Part shown: in pieces, positions 14,750 to 20,856 of the stretch
Numbering within the stretch: the first letter of the stretch is position 1
How the letters are laid out: the number at the start of each line of letters is the position of its first letter
IMG/VR virus record: IMGVR_UViG_3300050123_000071
Coordinates: 1-20,856 of that record
Length of the DNA: 20,856 nucleotides
Direction: 5' to 3' (one strand)
From: a virus
Position numbers and translations under genes: made by a program
Notes under the pieces: model-generated
What the model was told of the DNA's origin: nothing
Databases searched by the model: none
What the model saw: only the letters and a program-made list of their open reading frames with translations

Positions 14750-14770
14750 AATAAATCATTATGATTTATT
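14750..14770. repeat. 21-bp palindrome (10-bp arms) between divergent promoters
   Basis: AATAAATCAT and ATGATTTATT are separated by one T. For minus-strand transcription it lies just downstream of the -10 box, about +5 to +25, and it would also lie upstream of the plus-strand -10 box. This is the geometry of an operator for a dimeric regulator or of a leader hairpin. No regulator candidate is obvious in the window. Confidence 0.6.
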
Positions 14771-14777
14771 ACTGTGA

Positions 14778-14806
14778 TATATAATTAAAATTCAAATAAT
14801 AAACAA
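14778..14806 (-). promoter_or_regulatory. Minus-strand promoter for the scaffold-capsid operon
   Basis: On the minus strand TTGTTT (14806-14801) and TATATA (14783-14778) are separated by exactly 17 bases. The site is in an intergenic gap upstream of the scaffold start (14704). The match to sigma70 consensus is 4/6 at -35 and 4-5/6 at -10. The plus-strand -10 (TATAAT, 14780-14785) overlaps the same bases, making the two directions mutually exclusive or co-regulated. Confidence 0.5.
14780..14785 (+). promoter_or_regulatory. Plus-strand -10 box for the 60-residue ORF
   Basis: A perfect TATAAT lies 30 bases upstream of the ATG at 14816. No good -35 hexamer at standard spacing is visible; the upstream position is occupied by the palindrome at 14750-14770, where an activator or repressor might bind. 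It overlaps the minus-strand -10 box. Confidence 0.4.
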
Positions 14807-14815
14807 CTTAAAATT

Positions 14816-14998
14816 ATGAATGATAATATTGAACCCTTTGCTTATATGCTAGCTACTGAAAAGATGATCAATATGATAGCAGTATTAGAGCAGAATCTAG
14901 AGTTCTTTGATGAATATAAGATCGTGCCTGATGAAGCAGTAAAGAAGATATTACTACCACTGATAGAACAAATGAAGAAATGGGCTGAAACTAAGTAA
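14816..14998 (+). CDS. Small acidic helical ORF on the plus strand, 60 aa, unknown
   Basis: The ATG at 14816 lies about 30 bases downstream of a perfect TATAAT (14780-14785), and no convincing ribosome site precedes it. The product (MNDNIEPFAYMLATEKMINM...LLPLIEQMKKWAETK) is predicted helical and amphipathic with no Cys, no signal peptide and no known motif. It overlaps the convergent 165-residue gene by 8 bases, so it is not simply a shadow of another gene; most of its length covers otherwise empty DNA. Being read against the virion operon suggests a regulatory, early or lysis-timing role, but nothing in the sequence proves this. Confidence 0.55.
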   Translation: MNDNIEPFAYMLATEKMINMIAVLEQNLEFFDEYKIVPDEAVKKILLPLIEQMKKWAETK

Positions 14999-15488
14999 TA
15001 CCCACTATTTTATTCTCTTTAAATCTCTCGCCAATCTTTGTATCTACAAGATAATCACTAGCAGTTTCTAAAGTATCTTTAGTATATTTCCTAAGCATTC
15101 TTACATAATTTACATCGAATTCATTTGGATGGGCTAGAATATGATTAACTATTTCTTGCTTTGGAATACACCATTCGAAAGTAACCTTACCGCCATCATT
15201 TACAGACCATAGATAATGATCATTACCTTGATAGGGTGATGGTCTGGTTCGTCGGCATTGAGGATATATGTGTAATGCATTCTGTGCATAAGGTTCTTTT
15301 TGTATCCATATATGGATATAGTACTTACCTGTGACACCTTTCTCATGATTCTTCTGTACGGCATCTTCAATGATGTCTTTGAAGCGTGTCATTATGGCTT
15401 CTGATGTTTCACCCACCTCTTGGCAATCATTCTTTGCTCTAGCTTCAAGCATTAATGCGCCGTAAGTCTTATCTGAATTTTTCACCAT
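14991..15488 (-). CDS. Hypothetical phage protein, 165 aa, unknown function
   Basis: The sequence is a mixed alpha/beta soluble protein with a central strand-rich part (KYYIHIWIQKEPYAQNALHI, DHYLWSVNDGGKVTFEWCIP) and charged helical ends. There is no zinc motif despite two Cys, and no HNH, LAGLIDADG or catalytic signature. It follows a cluster of very small ORFs after the portal gene and precedes the scaffold promoter, a position where accessory assembly or regulatory proteins occur. The start at 15488 is ATG with weak ribosome-site character. Real coding is supported by a long codon-consistent frame and by tight spacing to its neighbour (3 bases after the 44-residue ORF). Confidence 0.75.
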   Translation of the reverse strand: MVKNSDKTYGALMLEARAKNDCQEVGETSEAIMTRFKDIIEDAVQKNHEKGVTGKYYIHIWIQKEPYAQNALHIYPQCRRTRPSPYQGNDHYLWSVNDGGKVTFEWCIPKQEIVNHILAHPNEFDVNYVRMLRKYTKDTLETASDYLVDTKIGERFKENKIVGIT

Positions 15489-15491
15489 GAA

Positions 15492-15626
15492 TTAACGCAC
15501 CATCTTAGAACTATTGATCAAAGCACGATTAGAATGTGTTGATCCTTGTGATGGCTTGGTTACATAGCCTGATTGAGCTTTACGAAGATTGGGGAGCTTC
15601 TTGATCTTAGGAGGGATCATTGTCAT
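15492..15626 (-). CDS. Small basic ORF, 44 aa, unknown
   Basis: The reading frame MTMIPPKIKKLPNLRKAQSG ... NSSKMVR is basic and rich in Lys, Arg and Ser with no predicted membrane helix. An in-frame ATG at 15620 is an alternative start. It ends 3 bases before the 165-residue gene and starts 3 bases after the 50-residue ORF. Support comes from operon-like packing; no homology is recognised and no strong ribosome site is seen. It might be a small DNA- or capsid-binding peptide, which is speculation. Confidence 0.5.
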   Translation of the reverse strand: MTMIPPKIKKLPNLRKAQSGYVTKPSQGSTHSNRALINSSKMVR

Positions 15627-15629
15627 ACA

Positions 15630-15782
15630 TCAGCCATCTTTATGTTTATGCATATGTTGAGCTGCTTTAGCTAGATCAAATTTAGAATGTTTTTGATGAG
15701 CAGTCTTCTTTTTCTTAGGATGTTTTATCATCATCTCTTTCAAATCATATTCACCATGTGATTTTGAATGATGTTCTTTCAT
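15630..15782 (-). CDS. Small Lys/His-rich ORF, 50 aa, unknown
   Basis: The product is markedly basic: MKEHHSKSHGEYDLKEMM followed by KHPKKKKTAHQKHSKFDL and ending QHMHKHKDG. About a third of its residues are Lys or His. The ATG overlaps the stop of the 54-residue ORF (ATGA), and GGAAAGAG lies upstream as a ribosome site. Such small polycationic proteins in virion operons may neutralise DNA or act as packaged factors; here this is inference. Translational coupling makes it likely to be real. Confidence 0.62.
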   Translation of the reverse strand: MKEHHSKSHGEYDLKEMMIKHPKKKKTAHQKHSKFDLAKAAQHMHKHKDG

Positions 15783-15943
15783 CTCTTTCCGCCCTGTCTA
15801 TTAAAAGATTTCTCTAAAGGTAATCCAGGTTTACCGCCTGGAGCCTGAAATCTAGGTACAACTTTATTCATTTCCGCAGCTTTAGGCACATGCTTAGGTA
15901 CTGCTGGATCTGGGTTGTCAGGTAATATTCTAATTCTAGACAT
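15779..15943 (-). CDS. Small ORF, 54 aa, Pro-rich, unknown
   Basis: The protein MSRIRILPDNPDPAVPKHVP ... FNRQGGKR is Pro-, Lys- and Arg-rich, and likely largely unfolded. AAGGATAA precedes the ATG at 15943. Its stop overlaps the start of the next small gene (ATGA). It follows the portal/70-residue pair by a gap that holds only the inverted-repeat element at 15962-16010. No family is recognised. A minor head-protein or assembly factor role is plausible from context only. Confidence 0.6.
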   Translation of the reverse strand: MSRIRILPDNPDPAVPKHVPKAAEMNKVVPRFQAPGGKPGLPLEKSFNRQGGKR

Positions 15944-15961
15944 AATTTATCCTTGTAAGAT

Positions 15962-16010
15962 GAAGGCATGTGAGTTGTATCACGTATTACACGGGCTAAG
16001 CCTTGCCTTC
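15962..16010. repeat. 49-base cloverleaf-like inverted-repeat element
   Basis: GAAGGCA (15962-15968) pairs perfectly with TGCCTTC (16004-16010). Between them three short hairpins can form on the plus strand: GTGA/TCAC (15970-15983), CGT/ACG (15983-15993, sharing one base with the previous) and GGC/GCC (15994-16002). It lies alone in the gap between two minus-strand genes. It is too short for a tRNA and lacks a T-loop. It could be an RNA processing site, attenuator or small mobile remnant; strand of action is unknown. Confidence 0.5.
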
Positions 16011-16017
16011 GAAAATG

Positions 16018-16230
16018 TTATTTATTCGCCATCTTTTCACGAGTATAGTGCTTATTAGCTAATGATCTGTCATCAGAGCGGTCTATTTTCTCTCTGATCT
16101 TTTCATAGCTATTTGAAGCACCTGCTGGTGGCTTAGGATCTACGTTTTCTTTAATCTTTGAATAATGAGCGCCTTTATCGCCGCTTCCATCGTTACCACC
16201 GCTTGAGGTGTTTTTATGACTATGGCCCAT
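16018..16230 (-). CDS. Small hydrophilic protein after portal, 70 aa, unknown
   Basis: The gene overlaps the last 11 bases of the portal gene, so it is probably co-translated with it. The product is Gly/Ser/Lys/Asp-rich at first (MGHSHKNTSSGGNDGSGDKG) and then has two related helices, HYSKIKENVD and SYEKIREKID, implying an internal repeat of about 25 residues. It has no hydrophobic core, so it is likely disordered with helical recognition segments. An accessory portal or assembly factor is possible. No family is recognised. Confidence 0.68.
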   Translation of the reverse strand: MGHSHKNTSSGGNDGSGDKGAHYSKIKENVDPKPPAGASNSYEKIREKIDRSDDRSLANKHYTREKMANK

Positions 16231-18250
16231 TGGACTTTCCTTGTTGTTGGATTAAATTATCATCTTGTCTTTTTTGAATATTTTCTATCAAGTTAAATAC
16301 TTTAACAAAATCTTCAACATGCATCGATTCCACTTCCTTAGCTGCCTTTACCATATCTAATGTTGCTGAGGCCTTTTCATGTTGAGACTTGTTATGTGCT
16401 GTCGCTATCTGGAATTGTTCTAGATGACCCTTCTGTGTGCGCTCTTCTGCTAACGCTCTATCAGACATAGCTTTAGATTGAAGGGATTCATTGATAATCT
16501 GTTGATTCTCCATTTGAAGCTTAGCCATTTGCTCTTGTTGTTGTTGCTGTCCTTGTTGTTGCTTTTGAATAGATTCCATAAGCTTGTCTTTATCTTGGAT
16601 ATCAAGGTCTTTAAGCAGCTCTTCTGGTGGAATAGGAAAGCCATCTTTCCATAGGAAGTATTTTTGACGGAAAGCTAGCTGCTTTGTTGTATCGGTAAGA
16701 GGAGCATTAGCAACAACAGCATCGTACTTTTGGAATGACTTATCACGGAATTCATTAGAAGGTTCTTCTTCTATCATTCGTTTGATTTTGCCGAGAGTAT
16801 AATTCTTTTGTATCATCGCCCAATGTAGTCTACCCGCGTTTCTCTGGGAAAGATCCAAGTTGTCGAAGAGCTCTTGTAATGTAGTAAGAGCAGCACCTTG
16901 CCTAAGTTGTTCGGTAATACCAACATCTGAATCTTCCGCCTGGCCGAGTAATTCGGGTGTGACTCCGGCATTTGACTGTATATCCTCTTTTAAAAATTGC
17001 GTTACTTGGAAGTTTGAAGGATTTATATTAGCCCCAGGCTTATCATTTAAAGATTGGAGACGTCCTTTCTTAAAGAAACGTACTTTTCCTGGGCCGACTT
17101 TAAACGCGTCTGCATCATCAATAAGAGCATCTTCTTCGACATCGACGCCAGAAAATTGAGCGGCCAATAAATCCATTTCGAGCTGTTTACGGTAATTGTA
17201 AAGATACTGCGGATCACGGATGTTCCTGATAATACCTTGATATCTATAGCTATAGTTATTATTTGCAAGATCGTGATAACCAACGAAAGGAGTGAAAGGA
17301 TAAAAATCGATACCCAATGGATTGGGGCCATCATAAAAGCAAATATTGTTAACAATGATCGCAAGATGCACTGTAGGAACTTTTTCCTTAACAACAACAA
17401 TATGAGGAAATTTAGCTTTAAGAGCTGCCATTTCTTCTTTATCAAACTCCACCTCTGTGCTTTCGTAAGTTTCAGGATCTACGATGAAAATAGCCATACG
17501 CTCTGTAAGGTACCAATACTCATCATAAGCTAAGAAACCTTTACGTCTGATGTTGTATTGCTGAGGCATAAAGGTAAATTTAGTATCGAAATAGGCTTGG
17601 TCGTTAAGTAAATCAATATCTTTCTCCCTGCCTGGAAGCATCTGCTTAACTTGTTCTTTGTGGAGATATTTACGTGTTCGAATGAATTGACAATCTGATA
17701 AGTCCATCTCACGCCAGAAAGCATCCATCATCACCATATCAGCTGAGAAGCATTCTGTTTTAAGATCACCGCATATTGGATCACGACGATAGTCAATCCA
17801 AGAATGCATCAGGCTTAATCCTGTAATGCCCGCAGCTTCTTTAAAGCAATTGCTAACGGTATTATAGGTATCATCATTAGAATAAGCTCCTTGAAGGACT
17901 TTGGTAGCTTGAGAAGCTGTTTGAGTAGAACTACCATGGACAGGAAGAATTTGAGTAGCTTTGCGATGCTGTCTTTGACGACCGCATACCATGTTAACAA
18001 CAGGCATCGAGACATTGAAGATATACTTCTGATGTTCATAATTAAGACCTGAATAGAGATTAAGAAACCGTTGGTCTCCAAGATAGACCTTGCGATCTAT
18101 AAGCTGCTCCCAAAAGAATAGCTGCCATGCTGATAGATTTTGTTGATAACGTGCATCTGCTTCGGCAACTATGTTAGGTTTACCATCTTGGTAGTTTTTG
18201 GAATACACATTCTGAACAATTTGAGTGCGTTCTAACATTCCGCTTGTCAT
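16220..18250 (-). CDS. Portal protein, P22-like, 676 aa
   Basis: The protein has the length of P22-type portals (about 700 residues). The N-terminal domain contains wing/stem-type residues (YSGLNYEHQKYIFNVSMPVV, NMVCGRQRQHRKATQILPV) and a conserved ADMVMMDAFWREMDLSDC segment. The clip/stem part includes PFTPFVGYHDLANN and QYLYNYRKQLEMDLLAAQFSG. Residues about 560-676 are Gln-rich helical coiled coil, matching the long C-terminal barrel of P22 portal. An AAGG site precedes the ATG at 18250. It forms the dodecameric portal vertex, docks the terminase and is the channel through which DNA enters and exits. It lies 41 bases after the terminase gene. The assignment to the P22 type is by motif and architecture, not a search. 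Confidence 0.9.
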   Translation of the reverse strand: MTSGMLERTQIVQNVYSKNYQDGKPNIVAEADARYQQNLSAWQLFFWEQLIDRKVYLGDQRFLNLYSGLNYEHQKYIFNVSMPVVNMVCGRQRQHRKATQILPVHGSSTQTASQATKVLQGAYSNDDTYNTVSNCFKEAAGITGLSLMHSWIDYRRDPICGDLKTECFSADMVMMDAFWREMDLSDCQFIRTRKYLHKEQVKQMLPGREKDIDLLNDQAYFDTKFTFMPQQYNIRRKGFLAYDEYWYLTERMAIFIVDPETYESTEVEFDKEEMAALKAKFPHIVVVKEKVPTVHLAIIVNNICFYDGPNPLGIDFYPFTPFVGYHDLANNNYSYRYQGIIRNIRDPQYLYNYRKQLEMDLLAAQFSGVDVEEDALIDDADAFKVGPGKVRFFKKGRLQSLNDKPGANINPSNFQVTQFLKEDIQSNAGVTPELLGQAEDSDVGITEQLRQGAALTTLQELFDNLDLSQRNAGRLHWAMIQKNYTLGKIKRMIEEEPSNEFRDKSFQKYDAVVANAPLTDTTKQLAFRQKYFLWKDGFPIPPEELLKDLDIQDKDKLMESIQKQQQGQQQQQEQMAKLQMENQQIINESLQSKAMSDRALAEERTQKGHLEQFQIATAHNKSQHEKASATLDMVKAAKEVESMHVEDFVKVFNLIENIQKRQDDNLIQQQGKSNGP

Positions 18251-18291
18251 AGCATGCCTTTAGTAAAATCTCTTTTATATATTATTATATA

Positions 18292-19653
18292 TTATCTACC
18301 AACAAAAGGATTATTCAACATAATTTGACGAGATGGAATTGATTTAACACCAAAGCCAGTTTGATTCTTAAGCTGATCTAGCTTTTCTTTATTCATGGAG
18401 CCTAGACCTCTACCAAATTGGATTCTAGCATTAGCCATGTAACGTACAGAATCTGCTGCATGGGAAGTCCAGTCATGTACAGGTTGCTCGCCATATGAAT
18501 TTGTTTTCTCATTAAATTTCTTGTGATAATTCTCTAAGCATTTAAGGAGATGTGAGCATTTTGTTTCATCAATAATTGCAATACTGAGAAGTGATCGTGT
18601 AGCTTCAATACCAATTGATATATCTGTTTCTCTTTCCAATACTGTTGTTTTAAGACCTTGTTCGTATGCAACATCTTGTAACGTACGGCCAGTTTGGATG
18701 GATCCACTTCCTGCATCATGAGGCATATAATGAGTGCCGTATGTATAGGGCTTAGATTGTATGACCTTAGCATAATGAGCTATTCCTTCTCCGTTGTTTT
18801 CATAGAAGTCAATGATTCTAATTTCTCCGCCAATTTCTTGCCAAAAAGTAATTGACGTACTATCTCCATATCCAATATCCCATGCTGTATGTACAGGGGA
18901 TCGTGTTTCATATGGGACATTACAAATTCTTCTATCATTTCGTGCTTTTTCAATGAGTTTTCCATAATAAGAGCCTTCGACACCACGGTTAAAGCTGCAA
19001 TAATACTCTTGTTGAATGAGTTCTTCGGATTTACCTTCAGCCCTTAAGTTATTTATATCATCTTCAGTTAAGACATTAGTATCTTTTATAGAAAGAATCT
19101 CACAATACCATTTAGGATTGTTACGAGCCATGTTCACTAAATCGTAAAAATGGTTTTTGCCTCTAGGAGTACTAATAAATAAAGCATACCCTTTATTAAC
19201 ATCCAGGATAGGACTGAGATACTCCCAAGCAACAGGAGATTGTATGGCGTATTCTGAAAAGATGATGATCTTGGGATTTGTGCCAACAAGACTATCAATA
19301 TTATCAGAACCAATAAGTTGATAAAGAGAGCCATTAGTAAATCTTATTTTCATTTCTTGGCCGTTCTTGGACTCTATAACTTCAGGAGGTATATAATCTA
19401 GAAGGCGTTTTGATTCATTGGTGTTGGCATCCCAAATAACTTTCTTAGCTTGATTGTAAGTAGGGAGAATATGGAATGCTGTCCATCCTGGATTGAGAAG
19501 GAGTTGGAATATAGCCCAGTTGAAAGCTAGAATGTCTTTACCAGCTCTACGATGAGCAACAAAGACAGCACGTTTGATACCGCTATTGAGAGCTTTGATT
19601 ATCGGTAATTGGTAAGGTCGGGGCTGAAACGCTAATTCCACTTCCAAGGCCAT
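18292..19653 (-). CDS. terL: Terminase large subunit (packaging ATPase/nuclease), 453 aa
   Basis: The ATPase domain shows the deviant Walker A AHRRAGKD at 33-40, a hydrophobic Walker B strand ending FSEY (Glu134), and the coupling motif ISTPRGKNHF at about 160-169. In Walker B the residue before the Glu is Ser133 rather than Asp. The nuclease domain shows Asp259 in WDIGYGDS, Asp313 in HDAG and the final DWTSHAADSVRY (Asp401). The length is near the usual 450-500. With the small subunit it binds the portal and translocates DNA into the procapsid, cutting concatemers. The start is upstream of the end of the small-subunit gene, overlapping it by 71 bases. Confidence 0.95.
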   Translation of the reverse strand: MALEVELAFQPRPYQLPIIKALNSGIKRAVFVAHRRAGKDILAFNWAIFQLLLNPGWTAFHILPTYNQAKKVIWDANTNESKRLLDYIPPEVIESKNGQEMKIRFTNGSLYQLIGSDNIDSLVGTNPKIIIFSEYAIQSPVAWEYLSPILDVNKGYALFISTPRGKNHFYDLVNMARNNPKWYCEILSIKDTNVLTEDDINNLRAEGKSEELIQQEYYCSFNRGVEGSYYGKLIEKARNDRRICNVPYETRSPVHTAWDIGYGDSTSITFWQEIGGEIRIIDFYENNGEGIAHYAKVIQSKPYTYGTHYMPHDAGSGSIQTGRTLQDVAYEQGLKTTVLERETDISIGIEATRSLLSIAIIDETKCSHLLKCLENYHKKFNEKTNSYGEQPVHDWTSHAADSVRYMANARIQFGRGLGSMNKEKLDQLKNQTGFGVKSIPSRQIMLNNPFVGR

Positions 19654-20050
19654 CTGCTCTCACAATTACATTAGTTATCGGTGGTTTAGTTAATTCTATG
19701 GATTTCTTACGATCTGTGTCTTCGTTAGCTTCTTTATCTTCTCTTTCTGTTAGATCTTGGAAATATGATCTTTGCCATCTTTGGCTAATGCCATCACGTA
19801 CATTAGAATTCTTATCAAGATACTTAAGTCCTATAAGCTTTAAGGCTTGCTCATAATAGGGAATAAACTCTGGACGTTGAATAAAAGTTTTCCATTCTTT
19901 ATAAATATACATTTTTTCTATTGTATACCATTGAGAAAGGTGAAGCATATCAGGATGTTCTTTCACCCATTTAACCATTTCTTCACCTAATGCAATCATA
20001 TCATTCGGAGATAAAGAAACAGTTCTAGGCGCTCCACCAGGATGTACCAT
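19583..20050 (-). CDS. terS: Probable terminase small subunit, 155 aa
   Basis: Position directly before and overlapping the large subunit is the main evidence. The N-terminus is MVHPGGAPRTVSLSPNDMIA; the middle contains helical segments (MVKWVKEHPDMLHLSQWYTI, IYKEWKTFIQRPEFIPYYEQ) consistent with a DNA-recognition/oligomerisation fold like that of other small subunits. The C-terminus after about residue 115 is acidic and low in structure, as often seen for the part that contacts the large subunit. Its ATG overlaps the stop of the preceding 56-residue gene (TAATG). It would select the phage DNA for packaging. The sequence family is too diverged for me to confirm by eye. Confidence 0.7.
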   Translation of the reverse strand: MVHPGGAPRTVSLSPNDMIALGEEMVKWVKEHPDMLHLSQWYTIEKMYIYKEWKTFIQRPEFIPYYEQALKLIGLKYLDKNSNVRDGISQRWQRSYFQDLTEREDKEANEDTDRKKSIELTKPPITNVIVRADGLGSGISVSAPTLPITDNQSSQ

Positions 20051-20220
20051 TATTTAATCTCTATATTTATAGATTTATAATTTTCTCTGTTATGTTTTCT
20101 TAAGCAATCTGTACAAGCATAATAAAGATTAGATGGTGAAAGTTCTTTTGGAGGCTTTATTACAATAAATCTTCTAGCATTACATCTATTACACAAAACT
20201 TGTATTTTTTCTTGTGCCAT
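20050..20220 (-). CDS. Small Cys-pair (zinc-knuckle-like) protein, 56 aa
   Basis: The frame from ATG at 20220 encodes MAQEKIQVLCNRCNARRFIV and later YYACTDCLRKHNRENY. Two CxxC pairs (10/13 and 36/39) separated by 22 residues form a single treble-clef or ribbon-type zinc site; the product is basic. It starts one base after the stop of the 73-residue gene and its stop overlaps the terS start. DNA or RNA binding is likely from the fold type; the specific role is unknown. It may help terminase or transcription control. Confidence 0.72.
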   Translation of the reverse strand: MAQEKIQVLCNRCNARRFIVIKPPKELSPSNLYYACTDCLRKHNRENYKSINIEIK

Positions 20221-20442
20221 TTATTCGCTACATTTCTTCCATTTAAGAACTTTATGCTTATCGCTATACTTTATGCCATCCCAAGCTTGCCCTGACCACC
20301 AACCACGTATAATTTTGTTGTTATCGAGCAATAGGTGATTGAGTACGAAAGCTTCAGGCTTTATAGTTTCAGCATCCACCCATTGTCTTTTTTGGTCAAC
20401 AATTCTTCGATAATGGATATGCTTTGATTTATGTTGATACAT
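20221..20442 (-). CDS. Small basic ORF, 73 aa, unknown
   Basis: The product MYQHKSKHIHYRRIVDQKRQ ... KYSDKHKVLKWKKCSE is basic and Trp/His-rich, with a central GWWSGQAWDGIKYSD. It has no Cys pair, signal or membrane helix. The ATG overlaps the stop of the 71-residue gene (TAATG), and the next gene follows with no gap. Consistent packing supports a real gene; I do not recognise a family. Confidence 0.65.
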   Translation of the reverse strand: MYQHKSKHIHYRRIVDQKRQWVDAETIKPEAFVLNHLLLDNNKIIRGWWSGQAWDGIKYSDKHKVLKWKKCSE

Positions 20443-20657
20443 TATTTTGATGAAGCTTTCTTTTTAGCTGTTGCTGCAAGCTTAGCTCTTTTGTTAGCCC
20501 ATAAAGTATCTTGCTTGGCTTCCCATTGGCTATCTTTTTTATTAGCACCATGCTCATTTAAAGCACGTTTAGCAGCACCTTTAGCTTCTGTCTTGGCGAG
20601 AGTGGAGAATGTTTTCTCTCTTTTGGCTACTTTTAGTAATTCTTGTTTTTCAGACAT
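20442..20657 (-). CDS. Small Lys/Ala-rich ORF, 71 aa, unknown
   Basis: The protein (MSEKQELLKVAKREKTFSTL ... ATAKKKASSK) is Lys- and Ala-rich and predicted mostly helical with a basic C-terminus, a composition seen in small DNA-binding or histone-like phage proteins. It has no recognisable domain. The ATG overlaps the stop of the upstream ORF by a few bases. A plus-strand ORF over the same bases looks like a shadow, because the flanking genes all read on the minus strand. Confidence 0.62.
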   Translation of the reverse strand: MSEKQELLKVAKREKTFSTLAKTEAKGAAKRALNEHGANKKDSQWEAKQDTLWANKRAKLAATAKKKASSK

Positions 20658-20856
20658 GTTTATTTAAATCACTTTTTTGGATTATATCTGAATGTATTTT
20701 ATTAATAATAAATCTTTCATCTCTAGACAATCCAGTTTCGTATGATGAAATGCCATTTTTAAATAATGTATCATCAATCATTGGTTTTTGAAGTAAGTTT
20801 TTGTCACTAAATTCTTTCATAATTAAGGTTCCATTTGCTTTGAGATAAATTGTAAT
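20650..20856 (-). CDS. Partial ORF, minus strand, 68+ residues, unknown (5' end outside window)
   Basis: The frame is open from the window edge to a TGA at 20650-20652. An in-frame ATG occurs at 20820 but has no good ribosome site, so the true start is probably beyond the window. The visible product (KEFSDKNLLQKPMIDD ... RFIINKIHSDIIQKSDLNK) is AT-biased, charged and featureless. Its stop overlaps the start of the next small gene, as in the rest of the operon. No function can be assigned. Confidence 0.55.
   Translation of the reverse strand: MTIYLKANGTLIMKEFSDKNLLQKPMIDDTLFKNGISSYETGLSRDERFIINKIHSDIIQKSDLNKHV

Noticed and set aside
15962-16010. Short tRNA
   Set aside because: 49 bases only, no T-loop or anticodon arm of correct size.
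20431-20791. Plus-strand hydrophobic ORFs near the window end
   Set aside because: They are antisense to Lys/Ala-rich minus-strand genes that are packed with overlapping starts and stops; hydrophobicity is an expected artefact.
1-20856. CRISPR arrays, transposases, integrase or attachment sites, tRNA genes
   Set aside because: No regular spaced repeats, no transposase or recombinase motifs and no tRNA-like sequence were found on either strand by eye.

Overview
The window is part of the late (virion-assembly) region of a tailed double-stranded DNA phage or prophage. It is AT-rich, very densely packed, uses the standard bacterial code (TAA, TAG and TGA all occur as stops) and shows no tRNA, integrase or host gene. 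Nearly everything is read on the minus strand, so the biological order runs from high to low coordinates. The set resembles podoviruses with a P22-like portal and tail and an N4-gp56-like capsid. I cannot name the host.

Reading from 20856 down: a partial ORF, two small basic ORFs and a 56-residue Cys-pair (zinc-knuckle-like) protein lead into a probable small terminase subunit, the large terminase (ATPase and nuclease motifs visible) and a P22-type portal with a Gln-rich helical C-terminus. Then come five small genes (16230 to 14991, three under 60 residues) with a compact inverted-repeat element between two of them. A plus-strand ORF and a divergent promoter/palindrome at 14750-14806 follow. 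This looks like the start of the capsid operon: scaffold-like protein, major capsid protein, and a 382-residue structural protein. Next are a coiled-coil protein, a 136-residue protein, a 455-residue connector/tail-like protein, three related 189-221-residue structural proteins, a 929-residue tail-hub/stabilisation-like protein, a 167-residue protein and two proteins that look virion- or ejection-related, the last running off the window.

The main result is that the major capsid gene is interrupted. Exon 1 (13952-13638) and exon 2 (12447-11800) rejoin in frame across a family-conserved Asp-Pro motif. Between them lies a 1190-base insert with a recognisable group I intron 3' core (P7, P8 and P9 helices, terminal G) and a double-motif LAGLIDADG homing endonuclease. 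Two further HNH homing endonucleases, related to each other, sit between virion genes. One is co-directional and has a 12-bp hairpin over its ribosome site. The other is on the opposite strand with its own promoter and a folded leader. Three homing endonucleases in about 12 kb of structural genes make this region a hotspot for selfish elements.

No novel defence or catalytic system is evident. The unusual content is the intron in the capsid gene, the RNA-structured control sites around the endonucleases and capsid start, and the modular duplication of tail proteins.
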